Assembly (NCBI GenBank): GCA_032718475.1
Contig: JAUCBJ010000697.1
Location: 45,723-109,722, forward strand
DNA length: 64,000 nucleotides
Direction of reading: 5' to 3'
Source: Nemertoderma westbladi
Taxonomy: Eukaryota; Xenacoelomorpha; Nemertodermatida; Nemertodermatidae
Shown here: positions 1 to 9,870 of the stretch, piece after piece
Position numbering within the stretch: the stretch's first letter is position 1
Layout of the letters: each line of letters starts with the position of its first letter
Program-made: the position numbers and the translations under genes
The notes under the pieces: generated by a model
The model's database searches: none
What the model saw: the letters and a program-made list of their open reading frames with translations, nothing else
Told to the model about the DNA's origin: nothing

Positions 1-1259
1 TCATCGACCGGGATTTCCTCGAGCAACTCGGCCTAGAATATGAACCTTGTAAACGGCCCATACAAACCATCACCGATAACAGAGAGGTAGAGTCTGGGGA
101 GGTGCAACTCCAAATGGAAGGAGTAATGAAGGGCTACGAGACGGTCAAGCTAACCATCAAGAACGCCTTGGTACACACAGACCTCCGAGTGCGGTTCCGA
201 CAATCAGCCGAGTACGCCCCCCTCATACAATTGGACCGAGACGATGTAGATCTGAGGTGTCCACAGTTGGACGTAAACCGCATCACCCTACTGATCGGAC
301 TTGATACACCGGAATTACACATACCTACCGGAGATGTCGCCCGATCCATAAAGAAAGATGACGGCTTTTACGCTGAACGAACCATAATGGGATGGACCCT
401 CTGCGGCATCAAGGAAGAAACTACTGACACCTATACATATCTTCCTAAATGTCAGATTAAAGAAAATGTAACATCCGTGGGATATTGCTCAGCTACAGAC
501 CTCGATGAGGATTTATTTCTCGAAACCGAGAGAACCCAGCGGGAGATGACCGGATGCTTTAATGTGGAGACCCGAGAGTTTGCCGAGAAGGACGAGAATC
601 CGTCCGAGGAAGATCAATATTGTACCAACATTTTTGATCAGGCCACGTTCAAAGACGGACATTGGCGCGTGCCCATGCTTTGGTGGCTAATAAGGTTGTT
701 GATGATAATAATGACGTTGATAACATTGACACCATTAACGGGAGAGCACGGACTAATCTGCCGTAATACCCGGATGGCAAACGCCTCAGTTGAGTCCCTC
801 ACTCCTAACCACTTACTGGGGAGACCCAAAACCCACGTTCTCCCGGAAACCATGTTCCTGGATCCCAACGAGATCGCGAAACATACAAACTGGAAAAAGG
901 CCCAAGCGTTGGCAGCGCATTGGTGGAGAATTTGGGCCCAGGAGTACCTCATAACCCTCCGGACCAGGAGGAAATGGAACAACACCTACCGGAACGTCGC
1001 AGTTGGCGACATGGTACTAGTTAAAGAAGATCTCAATGACCGCGTTCACTGGCCTTTGGCGCGGGTCGTGACCATACACCCAAGCAAAGACGGACTTGCG
1101 AGGACTGTGACGATACGAACGAAATCGGGCCACTACCAACGCCCCATCCAAAAGCTGTGCCTTCTTGAAGGCAATGATAGCGGTGACTCTACGAGAGGTG
1201 ATAAGTTCCCTACTCAAGATCCTGCTGCAGACATCGGTGACAATGACAAATGCGTTTAA
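1..1259 (+). CDS. BEL/Pao-like pol remnant: protease end joined to integrase C-terminal tail (element C, partial)
   Basis: The frame is open from the window edge (first full codon at 3) to the stop at 1257-1259, so the start lies outside the window. The beginning matches the region just after the aspartic protease active site of BEL/Pao Pol (DUF1758-like). It runs through the linker motif GWTLCG and the pre-RT motif DGHWRVPMLW at about 658-690. A short odd stretch follows (about 690-785), and the protein then resumes at SLTPNHLLG and the integrase C-terminal domain (DUF5641-like), with WPLARV and DGLARTVTIRTKSGHYQRPI. The reverse transcriptase, RNase H and catalytic integrase, normally about 3 kb, are absent although the frame stays open. 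I infer an in-frame internal deletion of a BEL/Pao element. Bases 1-146 are duplicated at 13259-13406 with one visible difference. Confidence 0.85.
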   Translation, partial: IDRDFLEQLGLEYEPCKRPIQTITDNREVESGEVQLQMEGVMKGYETVKLTIKNALVHTDLRVRFRQSAEYAPLIQLDRDDVDLRCPQLDVNRITLLIGLDTPELHIPTGDVARSIKKDDGFYAERTIMGWTLCGIKEETTDTYTYLPKCQIKENVTSVGYCSATDLDEDLFLETERTQREMTGCFNVETREFAEKDENPSEEDQYCTNIFDQATFKDGHWRVPMLWWLIRLLMIIMTLITLTPLTGEHGLICRNTRMANASVESLTPNHLLGRPKTHVLPETMFLDPNEIAKHTNWKKAQALAAHWWRIWAQEYLITLRTRRKWNNTYRNVAVGDMVLVKEDLNDRVHWPLARVVTIHPSKDGLARTVTIRTKSGHYQRPIQKLCLLEGNDSGDSTRGDKFPTQDPAADIGDNDKCV

Positions 1260-2337
1260 ACCCTTCTCATCATGTTGACAAACTCTTTTTTAACTGTGAT
1301 TTATCGACAACGAATTATGGACCCCCCTTAAACCAACTGTAACCACGCAATGGTATTTGTGTTTCCTCGTGTGTTATGTGGAGTCCAGCATCACCCTGCA
1401 GATGTTTCGACTGACGCAGGGTCGTTTATGTATTGTTTACCCTGATTTTGGTCATCGGGACCAATGATATTGGATTATTGGAAATGGAAAAGATTTGAAG
1501 TGGAATTCATTGTATTCATTGCAGTATGTTATGTTGTCCGTTGCGTGTGCAGTTCGGGGCGTAGGCGGTGTAACGAGTCCAGCTGTAGATCCCGGATTGC
1601 CGCGCAACACCCCCTCTATCCCGTTATTCTGGTGGGTCCATGGTGCATCCACATGACTTCGACGATAGAGGGTTTTATGTTTCTCAGTCGCGTTATTCTG
1701 GTGGGACCGTTACGTGGATTTTGGGGCGTAGGCGGTGTAACGAGTCCAGCTGTAGATCCCAGAATGTTGCGTAACCCCATCCCACATGACTTCGTCGACT
1801 GAGCTTTATGTTGTTGGGAGTGTTATTCTGGTGGGTCCATGGTGCATCCACGTGACTTCACTCTCGGCGTCTTCATTGTCCGTTACGTGCGCAGTTTGGG
1901 GCGTAGGCGGTGTAACGAGTCCAGCTGTAGATCCCAGATTGCCGCGTAACACCCCTTCCACGACAAAGATTAACCAAAGAAAATGATTGAATATAGTTGG
2001 AAACGATGAAAAGGATCAGACAACTCTACTATAAACCTGAATGATGACGCGTATGCTGATGAAAATGTAATGATGCGCACCCTGGTGCTGCGCTTATAAC
2101 CAATGATGATAGCCGGGGGGCTATAAACCCAATGATGATGTGGAAATAAATAAATGTGAAAAAATGGTGGAAATAAATGTGATGAAATATATGTGGAAAT
2201 AAATGAAATGTGATGGAATAATAATGAAATGAAAAAAGACAAAAAAAAGGTATAAAAAAGTCTAAAGAAAAGAATTGGAAAAAAGAAAGGACAAAAACGT
2301 CATAAAAAAACTGGTTGGATATTAATGTATAGTTATA
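1260..2337 (+). other. Inter-ORF noncoding region of element C, left of the LINE insertion
   Basis: No convincing protein is seen here. The first 200 bases are mixed sequence, a three-copy repeat occupies about 1545-1965, and 1976-2337 is A-rich low-complexity sequence with repeated GTGGAAATAAATG-like words. It continues at 5403-5578 after the inserted LINE. Elements A and B also have a long noncoding stretch between their gag/pol remnant and ORF2, so this is probably the equivalent spacer. Confidence 0.6.
1545..1965 (+). repeat. Three diverged tandem copies of a ~170-bp unit
   Basis: A block starting GGGGCGTAGGCGGTGTAACG recurs at 1556, 1723 and 1898, spaced 167 and 175 bases. Each copy is associated with a GTTATTCTGGTGGG word (1623, 1692, 1822). 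Short open frames across the copies have no recognisable product and are probably incidental. Confidence 0.75.
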
Positions 2338-5300
2338 CTACTACTACTACTAGGTCGAGCGAACTCGGACAGTGGAAATGAGATCCTTCCAGGCTTCCCG
2401 ATTCTCCATAGTTGTCGCAATTTCGTTTCTCCCAAGTTCAGTATCCCTTTCAAGTTGATCTATATATGTTATGGCAGGTCGTCCACGACTACGCTTTCCA
2501 TGAGTTGGTTGCCAGAGAAGTAGATCTGGTATGACCTCGTCTTTACTTCGCCAGCAGTGCCCACTGAATCTTAATCTGCGTTCACGGAGGGTGGTTGATA
2601 CAGGTGGTATTGTACCATAAAGCTCGGCGTTTGTCATGTGTTGTCTCCAGCTGATGTTTAGGGCTGCCCTTAGTAGTCTTGTGTAGCAACCATCAATTCG
2701 TTGTTCAAGTGATTTAGTCAGTGTCCAGGTCTCACCCCCGTATAAAAATACACTTTCCACTGTGGCTCGAAAGAACTTAGTCTTCAGGTGCCTGGAGAGA
2801 TCTGATTTCCAGATGGTATCCATTTTTGATAGAGCTACCCAAGCCTTTGCTTTCCTAACTTCTATGTCCTTTTTGCTACTCTCTATCCATGATCCAAGGT
2901 ACTGGAAGTCATCGACCTTCCTTAGTTGATTATTATCAATGGTTGTCAAGTTTCCATCAACATTAAAGGTCATGAATTCGGTCTTGGTAGCATTTATGTG
3001 CAATCCAACCTCCTTAGCAGCCCTCTCCACTTTATTTAGTAGAAGCTGTGCATCTGCTAGCGTATTAGAGAGCAGGGCGATGTCATCCGCAAAGTCGGTG
3101 TCTGTGACTGTAGTTGCCGGATATCTACTACTTCTGCGTTCTTGAAGTGTGAATCCCAGATCTTCACCTGTTGTGGCCGTCCTCATTGCGTAATCCAGCA
3201 CAATTACAAATAGTAATGGTGCTAATGTGTCACCTTGCAGTACGCCAGCCAGGATTGAGAAAAACTCAGTTTCACCATCTGGTGAGAGTACCTGCGCTTC
3301 TGTGTCACAATATAACAATCCAATGCCAGCAACAATTACTTCTGGTATTCCATAAGCTCTTAGGATTTCAAGCATTTTACCTCTATGGATGGAGTCGAAT
3401 GCCTTCTTGAAGTCCACAAAAGTCATGACTGCGGGGAGATTCTTTGACTTAATTCCTTCAATTAGTCTCCGTAGTGCAAGTATCTGAGCTATTGTTGATC
3501 TACTTGGTCGAAATCCGTTTTGGCTCTTACGCAGTAGTTTCTCTATGTGAGGCCTAATCCTATATAGAATCATTTTATTGTATATTTTGGCAGCTACCAC
3601 AAGCAGACAGATCCCACGATAGTTTGTTGGTATGCCGAGGTCTCCTTTCTTGGGGAGAGGCTTTAGTTGACCTTTAGTCCAAATTGGTGGTGGCTTTTCC
3701 CCTTTTAACATCCGGTTGCAAACATTCAATAATGGTCTATTTAGCACTCCGGTTTTCCATACCTCCGCTGGGATTTCATCTAATCCACTCGCTTTATTAT
3801 TGGACATGCTTTTAATGCTTCTTTGGAGTTCGGCAGGTGTGAAGTCCCCTGTTTATATAGGTAGTGTCTTGTCATATATTTTCCTTGTAGGGCTGACCTC
3901 GATGTTTGGTGGCTGCCCAAGCAAGTTGCTGAAGTGATTTTTCCACTTCCCAACACGTTCTTCAGGACTATCGGCTTTGAGGCGCCCCTTTGCACAACTT
4001 TTCCGACCAGATACCTCATTTACAGTTTGCCAGGTAAGTCTTGATTGTTGCTGTATGTGAGCAGTTGTAATTGCTTCAGTTTTATCCTGTATGTACTTTT
4101 CCTGGCTGATATTGTAGGCCAATTTAAGATCGTCCTTAGCTTTCTCAACCTTGTTAATGTTTTCGGTTGTTGGTTGTTCGGTTTTAACTTTGTAGGCTAT
4201 CTTAAGATCTTCTCTCTTACAAGTAACCTCAGAGTTTTGCCATGGTACATACTGTTTTCGTTTAGGTTTCTGGGGGATATGCCTCTTAGCTGATTCCTTG
4301 TGGGCTGTTATTATATTCTGGTATATTGAATCGGTGGATTGGTCTTTATCTATTGACTGAAGTGCTTCAAAGCGGTTTTGAACTTCTACTGTATAAGCAT
4401 CCTTTACAGCATTGTCAGTTCTGAGTTTCTCCCAGTCATAGTTGATCCGCCTGCTTGTCCTGGGTTTGCTGGCTCTCAAACTGAGTCTGATCTCTGCAGT
4501 CACAATTCTGTGGTCCGAACCAATTAGGTTGAACGAGCTGTATGCCTCGCAGTTGATCATGCTATTTCTCCACTTTTTGTTTATAAGGATGTAATCCAGT
4601 TGTGCTTTGGTTCCATTAGGGTATTGAAAGGTCCATAGCTTCCCCTTACTCTTTTCGAATGTGTTGTTTGTTGGTATCAATTCACATTCTTCCATTAGGT
4701 CTAAAAGTAAGTACCCATTTCTGCTAGAACAGGTGTTATAGGTGTAACCCTTGATGTCTTCTGGGCCAATTTGCGCATTCAGGTCACCAGCAATGACTCT
4801 AACATTGTGTTTCGGGATGTCCTTAATAAGTCCAGTCAGTTCTTCATAAAACTTGACTGCTTGTTCTGGCTCTGATGCATTGGTTGGACTGTAGCAACAT
4901 ATAACTGTTGTCTTGGGATTCCCATCAAATGTTGCGATCATAACCCTGGAATTTATAGATTCGATGTTGTTTAGGGTCTTAAGTGCAAATGGGCTTAGCA
5001 GAATTCCTACTCCACCAATTGATGCATTGGCCGAGTTTCTTACTGCTGAGCTTGTTACTAACATCCATCCATTCCCAATGTCATTGTACTTCATGGCAGT
5101 GTCTTCATGACAAATCCGATGTTCTTGGATGCAGATGATGTCGATGTTATATTCCATTGCCAGAGCGACCATGTCACCCTGTTTGCTCTGTGATTTCAGC
5201 GTGCGTGCGTTCATTGTAGCAATATTTAGTGTCTTTTTACATTTCAACAGGTTGGTTCTTCTTTCTTCTCTGTCTTCTGTTCCAGTAGCCAATTTATCGA

Positions 5301-5389
5301 CCCCAGCCTGGTGTACCACTGAGGGACGCGGTCCTTGTTGACCCGGGCGACGACCGAGCCGGTATTTCTCCTGGAGGGTTCTCATACTC
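2338..5389 (-). mobile_element. Full-length RTE-like non-LTR retrotransposon (LINE)
   Basis: This is a 3.05 kb element read on the minus strand. It has one long ORF starting at its extreme 5' end and a 3' end made of a TAG microsatellite (2338-2352). It is flanked by a perfect 13-bp target site duplication, ATGTATAGTTATA, at 2325-2337 and 5390-5402. The single apurinic-endonuclease-plus-RT ORF, the compact size and the short-repeat tail fit the RTE clade, although the clade call is by eye. It inserted into the inter-ORF region of element C. Truncated, nearly identical relatives lie at 18413-18895 and 18966-19826, so the family was recently active. Confidence 0.9.
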
Positions 5390-5391
5390 AT
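2350..5391 (-). pseudogene. LINE endonuclease/reverse transcriptase ORF with one in-frame stop
   Basis: The protein makes a DNA nick and reverse-transcribes the element RNA at the target (target-primed reverse transcription). The N-terminal third is an exonuclease/endonuclease/phosphatase-fold endonuclease with IATMNARTL, IQEHR, GDLNAQIG, LDYILI and GSDHR motifs. The RT part has NYRGICL, QNGFRPSRST, FVDFKKAFDS, GVLQGDTLAP and FADDIALLS. The C-terminus has LRFSGHCWRS. The frame is continuous over 1014 codons except for one TAA at 3853-3855, between endonuclease and RT. The first ATG (5391-5389) takes two of its bases from the target duplication, so the element's own start is more likely the ATG at 5385-5383. 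No ORF1 is seen. Confidence 0.9.
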
Positions 5392-5578
5392 GTATAGTTA
5401 TAGTTATAGTAACTGTAAATGCTGAATGTATTAGCAATAAGATGATAGATGCCTATATAGCAATGTTATTAATAAACTGAATTAAATAAAAAACTGAATT
5501 ATTCTGCTATCGCTATAGTTTCAGACTTTCTGGACTTATAATTAACTGATCTAATTTGTAACGGATATAATCGTAAAT

Positions 5579-8026
5579 ATGGACCCAAATCGCCAAATTA
5601 TCGGCGAATTACGTAACACGATAGATCTACTGGAATATTCGCAACCCGGATCCCCTGACTTTGATACAAATTGGAGCACCCTGCTAAATGAGAACGTGCG
5701 AGTCATTAAATTCACCGGGCGAGAGGGACCGGATTCTAAGAATCTACGAGCCCTCCGGTTAGCCGATGCTAGTACGAGACTGAAAAGAACTCGGAACGCA
5801 AAGGCAACCGGGGGGGACGATTCGTCATTTTGGGAAACATTCCGGCAGAGCGTCTACAGATCCCGATGTTTGATCTACGACAATGAGGGAAACGCGACGC
5901 CCACCTCGAAAGCGATTACGTTGGCGAGATGTCAAAGTTTCGTCGACGACAAGAGTACGTACCTCGCCCACTGGGGAAACCTGTCGGAGTGTACGGCGAC
6001 GCTTCGAGAGGAACGCGTATCGATTATCCAGAACCGAGACGACTACCAGGAAAAGTACGGGGCGAAAGAATACGGTCGATCCTTAGTCATCGTCCTCGGA
6101 ACCCTGGACGGTTTGGTACTGGTGTGCCGAATATTCCCGACACCCAGACAGGAAGTGCAGGCAGCCGGAGCGATCTGGTTGCTGCCTCCGGAAATCCAAA
6201 AGATCCTCTTCGATTTCGACGTCATTAAAATCGGGTCGGATATCAAGGCGGATGTCCGGAACGACTACGCGAACGCTCCTGCAGGAAGAAACCGACGAGA
6301 CGACCTCAACGCCCTTAGCCATTGCATCGACACTCAAACGCTACTAGCCTGGTTACGATTCGCCGAGTTCATGCGAGGATTCCAAGAGGTGAGACCGACG
6401 AAATCCGGGATCGGCTACCTCGCTGTGCTAAACGGCGGTATCGACTTCAAACCCCAGAAATTCCGGGACTATAATAAAATATACGGTGGATACCCGGGAA
6501 TAGAAATAAAGAGCGAGCGAGAGGGTCGATGGAAGGACGTTGATCGGAAGTGGACGATACACCAAAGGTGGGAGAATCCCGATCAACGGAACTACGTTTA
6601 CGTCGTTATGGAGTGCTACACCGTCGCTAAGTTTATCTGTAAAACTCTCGATAACCTTATTACGGCGGTCCCCCTTTCCTTCGTCGACTACGACTGGAAT
6701 GAGGTCATACACCACGCGTTCAAAGCGGTCGAGAACATCGCACCGGGAGAGACTAAAACGCTCGCTGTTATCGATTCCTGGGACGAGAGCGGACCTTACG
6801 ACATCCCTACGATTACCGAACTTCTCAGTGCGGAGGAGCCTCTGATCTCTTCGGAAGGAGAAGAGATATGGCTAAACGAGGGTGTTCTACTCTCCACCCC
6901 GAAGCGACAACTCGAGCCGGAGGCCGCGTATGGACCGGCCGCCAAACGGGTTGCCTCGGCCGAACCGATGAAGAGAGCAGGCGTTTACACCCCACGCGGC
7001 TCCGGTAGCCCCGCGAGGGAGGTAGCTACTACAGCTGCATTGAGCGACTTCGGCGACATATGCCAACGGTTATCCCCGTATCCTTTCCCGGGTGGCGAAG
7101 ATTGGTCGTCGGAGATTCCGAGTACCAGCCACCAACGGACCCGCTCAGCGATACTGGTCGAGGAGGGCCCCAGCGATGCGCCGACCCCCGACGATCTCCT
7201 CGGTATCCCTCCGTCTAAAACCCCGGCACCTCTTCGCCGACCAGCGGTGGCTACTACACCCGCCGTTCCTCAGGACCCTATGCGACTAACCCGTTGGTAC
7301 GCCGAGCAAACTGAATGGATCCACCGCCAGAAACGGTCATCCGAGTTGAGACCAGCGGGATACAAAGAAGGTTATCGGAGCGAGAACCTACTACGCAAAA
7401 GCCTAGCATTCCGCGGGCTACCGACCACCGCGAATATTCCGAAGAGCGACCGACGACTCGAGTATCACGTCGGCGTCCCGATTCCGATATTTCCAGGTCG
7501 AGAGATGCAGTTGGAGGTATGCGGCGACTGTGGTTCGGAGCAGTGCCCATGCGGTAGAAGGAATCGGGTTACCGATTCATGCCTCCAGCTCCTTGTGATA
7601 CTCTATTGCCCATACTGCGCGACATCGGGCCACGACGTTTCCGTCTGTCCGATCCTTTATAACCTCTGCACCACGTGCGGTTTCCGTGGACATTCCTCTA
7701 GCCCCCGCTGCTATATCAAATGTCCAACCAAAGACATTACCGCTATGGGAAATATGGTCATGTTTGAAACATACGCAAACAGCCACTTAAAGACCAAGGT
7801 TCGGAGAAACGCTCGGAATATTGCGCAGGAGATGGCGTGCGGGTATTTCTCCTTCCCGGAACGCCTCCACACGTCGGCCACGCTACCTTTCCATTACGTG
7901 GATCTGCTACTGAGCGCCGGATTATTCGGTCCATTTGAAGTCATTAGACGATTATACTCGTATAAAGAGGAGTTCGGTGACGGAGAATGGTTCCTAGAGG
8001 CACGCAAATCTGAGTTGGAAAGATGA
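5579..8026 (+). CDS. ORF2 of BEL/Pao-like element C: zinc-knuckle protein with exonuclease-like segment
   Basis: This 815-codon ORF lies between the pol remnant and the polypurine tract of element C. I do not recognise a named family. Residues about 168-260 (LVIVLGTLDGLVLVCRIF, then LPPEIQKIL, VIKIGSDIKADV and DTQTLLAW) resemble the middle of RNase D/WRN-type 3'-5' exonucleases around catalytic motif II, but I see no DxE motif I, so activity is doubtful. Residues about 400-640 are Pro/Ser-rich and low complexity. Residues about 647-715 hold a Cys cluster and two knuckles, CPYCATSGHDVSVC (from about 677) and CTTCGFRGHSSSPRC (from about 697). The C-terminal 100 residues match ORF2 of elements A and B by eye. 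No signal peptide or membrane anchor is evident, so it is unlike an Env. A nucleic-acid-binding accessory role is inferred. Confidence 0.75.
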   Translation: MDPNRQIIGELRNTIDLLEYSQPGSPDFDTNWSTLLNENVRVIKFTGREGPDSKNLRALRLADASTRLKRTRNAKATGGDDSSFWETFRQSVYRSRCLIYDNEGNATPTSKAITLARCQSFVDDKSTYLAHWGNLSECTATLREERVSIIQNRDDYQEKYGAKEYGRSLVIVLGTLDGLVLVCRIFPTPRQEVQAAGAIWLLPPEIQKILFDFDVIKIGSDIKADVRNDYANAPAGRNRRDDLNALSHCIDTQTLLAWLRFAEFMRGFQEVRPTKSGIGYLAVLNGGIDFKPQKFRDYNKIYGGYPGIEIKSEREGRWKDVDRKWTIHQRWENPDQRNYVYVVMECYTVAKFICKTLDNLITAVPLSFVDYDWNEVIHHAFKAVENIAPGETKTLAVIDSWDESGPYDIPTITELLSAEEPLISSEGEEIWLNEGVLLSTPKRQLEPEAAYGPAAKRVASAEPMKRAGVYTPRGSGSPAREVATTAALSDFGDICQRLSPYPFPGGEDWSSEIPSTSHQRTRSAILVEEGPSDAPTPDDLLGIPPSKTPAPLRRPAVATTPAVPQDPMRLTRWYAEQTEWIHRQKRSSELRPAGYKEGYRSENLLRKSLAFRGLPTTANIPKSDRRLEYHVGVPIPIFPGREMQLEVCGDCGSEQCPCGRRNRVTDSCLQLLVILYCPYCATSGHDVSVCPILYNLCTTCGFRGHSSSPRCYIKCPTKDITAMGNMVMFETYANSHLKTKVRRNARNIAQEMACGYFSFPERLHTSATLPFHYVDLLLSAGLFGPFEVIRRLYSYKEEFGDGEWFLEARKSELER

Positions 8027-8032
8027 ACCGAC

Positions 8033-8179
8033 ATGATCCCTATGCCTTCGAAAGGAAGAGCCGCCAGGAGACAAGCCGAAGCGTTACTCACAATGGATGT
8101 TGACGCTCCTCTACCAGCCATAGCGATCGATGAGAGTCGACGGGCGAAGAGACGAAAGGCGTATCAGAGAAAGAAATAG
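8033..8179 (+). CDS. Short basic tail ORF in frame with ORF2, after its TGA stop
   Basis: After the ORF2 stop (TGA, 8024-8026) the same frame stays open through two codons and then an ATG at 8033, ending at TAG 8177-8179 (48 residues). The product is basic, ending RRAKRRKAYQRKK. ORF2 of elements A and B ends in a comparable basic tail (KRRPRKKD). The tail may be the true C-terminus of ORF2 cut off by a nonsense mutation, or it may be reached by readthrough. A separate gene is least likely. Confidence 0.45.
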   Translation: MIPMPSKGRAARRQAEALLTMDVDAPLPAIAIDESRRAKRRKAYQRKK

Positions 8180-8335
8180 TGGATCGGGATATTCCAGGAA
8201 CATTTATCGAACATTTATTTTTATACAAACTCTAGGACAAATTAATTAAAAACTATGCAATATTAAATTTGGGTTTTTTATATTGGGAATGACCTACGCA
8301 AACTCAATCTACCGACAGACTTCACGAAGGTCATT

Positions 8336-8343
8336 GGGGGGGA
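8336..8343 (+). promoter_or_regulatory. Polypurine tract of element C
   Basis: GGGGGGGA lies directly upstream, with one intervening base, of the TGTTCGCGG start of the LTR. This is the position expected for the plus-strand priming site of an LTR retrotransposon. Confidence 0.6.
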
Positions 8344-8457
8344 CTGTTCGCGGTATTTCAACTTTCCATAACGCGAGTTGAATATTTTTGTATTTTATTA
8401 AAATTGATTATTCCGATATTACTACTGGGTGCGGGACCATGGGTTTTGGGCACATTC

Positions 8458-8463
8458 AATAAA
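8458..8463 (+). promoter_or_regulatory. Candidate polyadenylation signal in the C/D LTR
   Basis: AATAAA occurs about 115 bases into the LTR, upstream of the tandem array. This is a plausible 3'-end signal for the element transcript, but no other supporting signal was identified. Confidence 0.35.
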
Positions 8464-8579
8464 CTGGGGGCGATTTATGGGCGAACTTTGGGGCAACTTA
8501 CAGGGTACGGGAATAATTTCATAGTTATAAGGGCCAGGGGGGGATGGAAAATGCAAGCAGTATTCAGGTTAGCCTGAGT

Positions 8580-9870
8580 ACTATTAGGCCCTGGCCAACT
8601 TCCTGCTGCCTGTAGGGGTGGATTTGGTAATGCGCCAGGCCTAAAGGACAAGGACTGCCCTTAGCGGTCCCTGGCCAACAGCAGCCATTACGAGACTGAA
8701 AAGAACTCGGACCGCTGACTGCTTGTGTCAGGGATTTGCGACGGGAAACGACGGCCCCTTAGTAGCCAAGCCGTTCTGGTTCTCGATGATCGAACCCTTC
8801 GGGGTTCGTGAGGGGTGGAGCGGACACGCGAACGGGTGGCCAACTAACGACTGCCCCCTGAGCTAAGCCGTACTGGTTCTCGATGACCGATCCCTTCGGG
8901 GTTCGTGAGGGGTGGGACGGACATGCGAAAGGGCTGGCCACAGGACGGGTTCGACGAGGACTGCCCTTAGCGGTCTCTGGTCAACGGCAGCTATTACGAG
9001 ACTGAAAAGAACTCGGAACGCTGACTGCTTGTGTCAGGGATTTGCGACGGGAAACGACAGCCCCTTAGTAGCCAAGCCGTTCTGGTTCTCGATGATCGAA
9101 CCCTTCGGGGTTCGTGAGGGGTGGAGCGTACACGCGAACGGGTGGCCGACTAACGACTGCCCCCTGAGCTAAGCCGTACTGGTTCTCGGTGACCGATCCC
9201 TTCGGGGTTCGCGAGGGGTGGGACGGACATGCGAAAGGGCTGGCCACAGGACGGGTTCGACGAGGACTGCCCTTAGCGGTCTCTGGTCAACGGCAGCTAT
9301 TACGAGACTGAAAAGAACTCGGAACGCTGACTGCTTGTACCGGGATCTGCGACGGGAACCGACGACAGACCCCTTAGCCAAGCCGTACTGGTTCTCGATG
9401 ATCGTTCCCTTCGGGGTTCGTGAGGGGTGGAACGGACACGCGATGGGGTCGAAAGACAAAGGACTAGACTCTACTGGCCTACCGACTGTTCGGAGCAGTT
9501 TCTCGGCTGCCGAAGCGACTACGAGCCTGAAAGGGACTCGGAAAGCCTAGGTGGTTGGGTTTCTGCGATGAACCGACGGACCCCTAGCCAAGCCGTTCTG
9601 GTTCTCGATGATCGTTCCCTTCGGGGTTCGTGAGGGGTGGAACGGACACGCGAACGGGTCCACCGACACGACAGACTCCTAGCTAAGCCGTACTGGTTCT
9701 CGATGACCGATCCCTTCGGGGTTCGAGAGGGGCGGTACGGATACGCGACAGAGTCTACCGACTGGACCGACCCTTAGCCAAGCCGTGCTGGTTCTCGATG
9801 ATCGTTCCCTTCGGGGTTCGTGAGGGGTGGAACGGACACGCGACAGGGTCGACCGACACCGACACTACGG
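8580..9870 (+). repeat. Higher-order tandem array with UUCG-hairpin units inside the LTR
   Basis: Eight ~95-100-bp subunits share GCCGTnCTGGTTCTCGATGA followed by CCCTTCGGGG (starts at 8795, 8892, 9101, 9198, 9407, 9617, 9712, 9807). Each CCC-UUCG-GGG can form a C(UUCG)G tetraloop hairpin, and in some copies the stem extends to GAACCC/GGGTTC. Pairs of subunits plus a spacer form a ~306-bp higher-order unit. The spacer carries CGAGnCTGAAAnGnACTC, starting near 8689, 8995, 9301 and 9520. Minus-strand frames across the array are repetitive and not considered genes. Confidence 0.85.

Noticed and set aside
5579-8026. ORF2 as an envelope protein
   Set aside because: No signal peptide, transmembrane anchor or glycoprotein-like Cys pattern is evident. 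Zinc knuckles and a basic tail point to nucleic-acid binding instead.
8689-8715. The recurring CGAGnCTGAAA motif as a hammerhead ribozyme core
   Set aside because: CTGA and GAAA are adjacent and the required CUGANGA...GAAA...UH layout with three stems is absent.
8760-9870. tRNA-like or SINE-like units in the LTR array (TTC-rich arm)
   Set aside because: No cloverleaf or A/B-box spacing could be drawn; only the UUCG hairpin is consistent.
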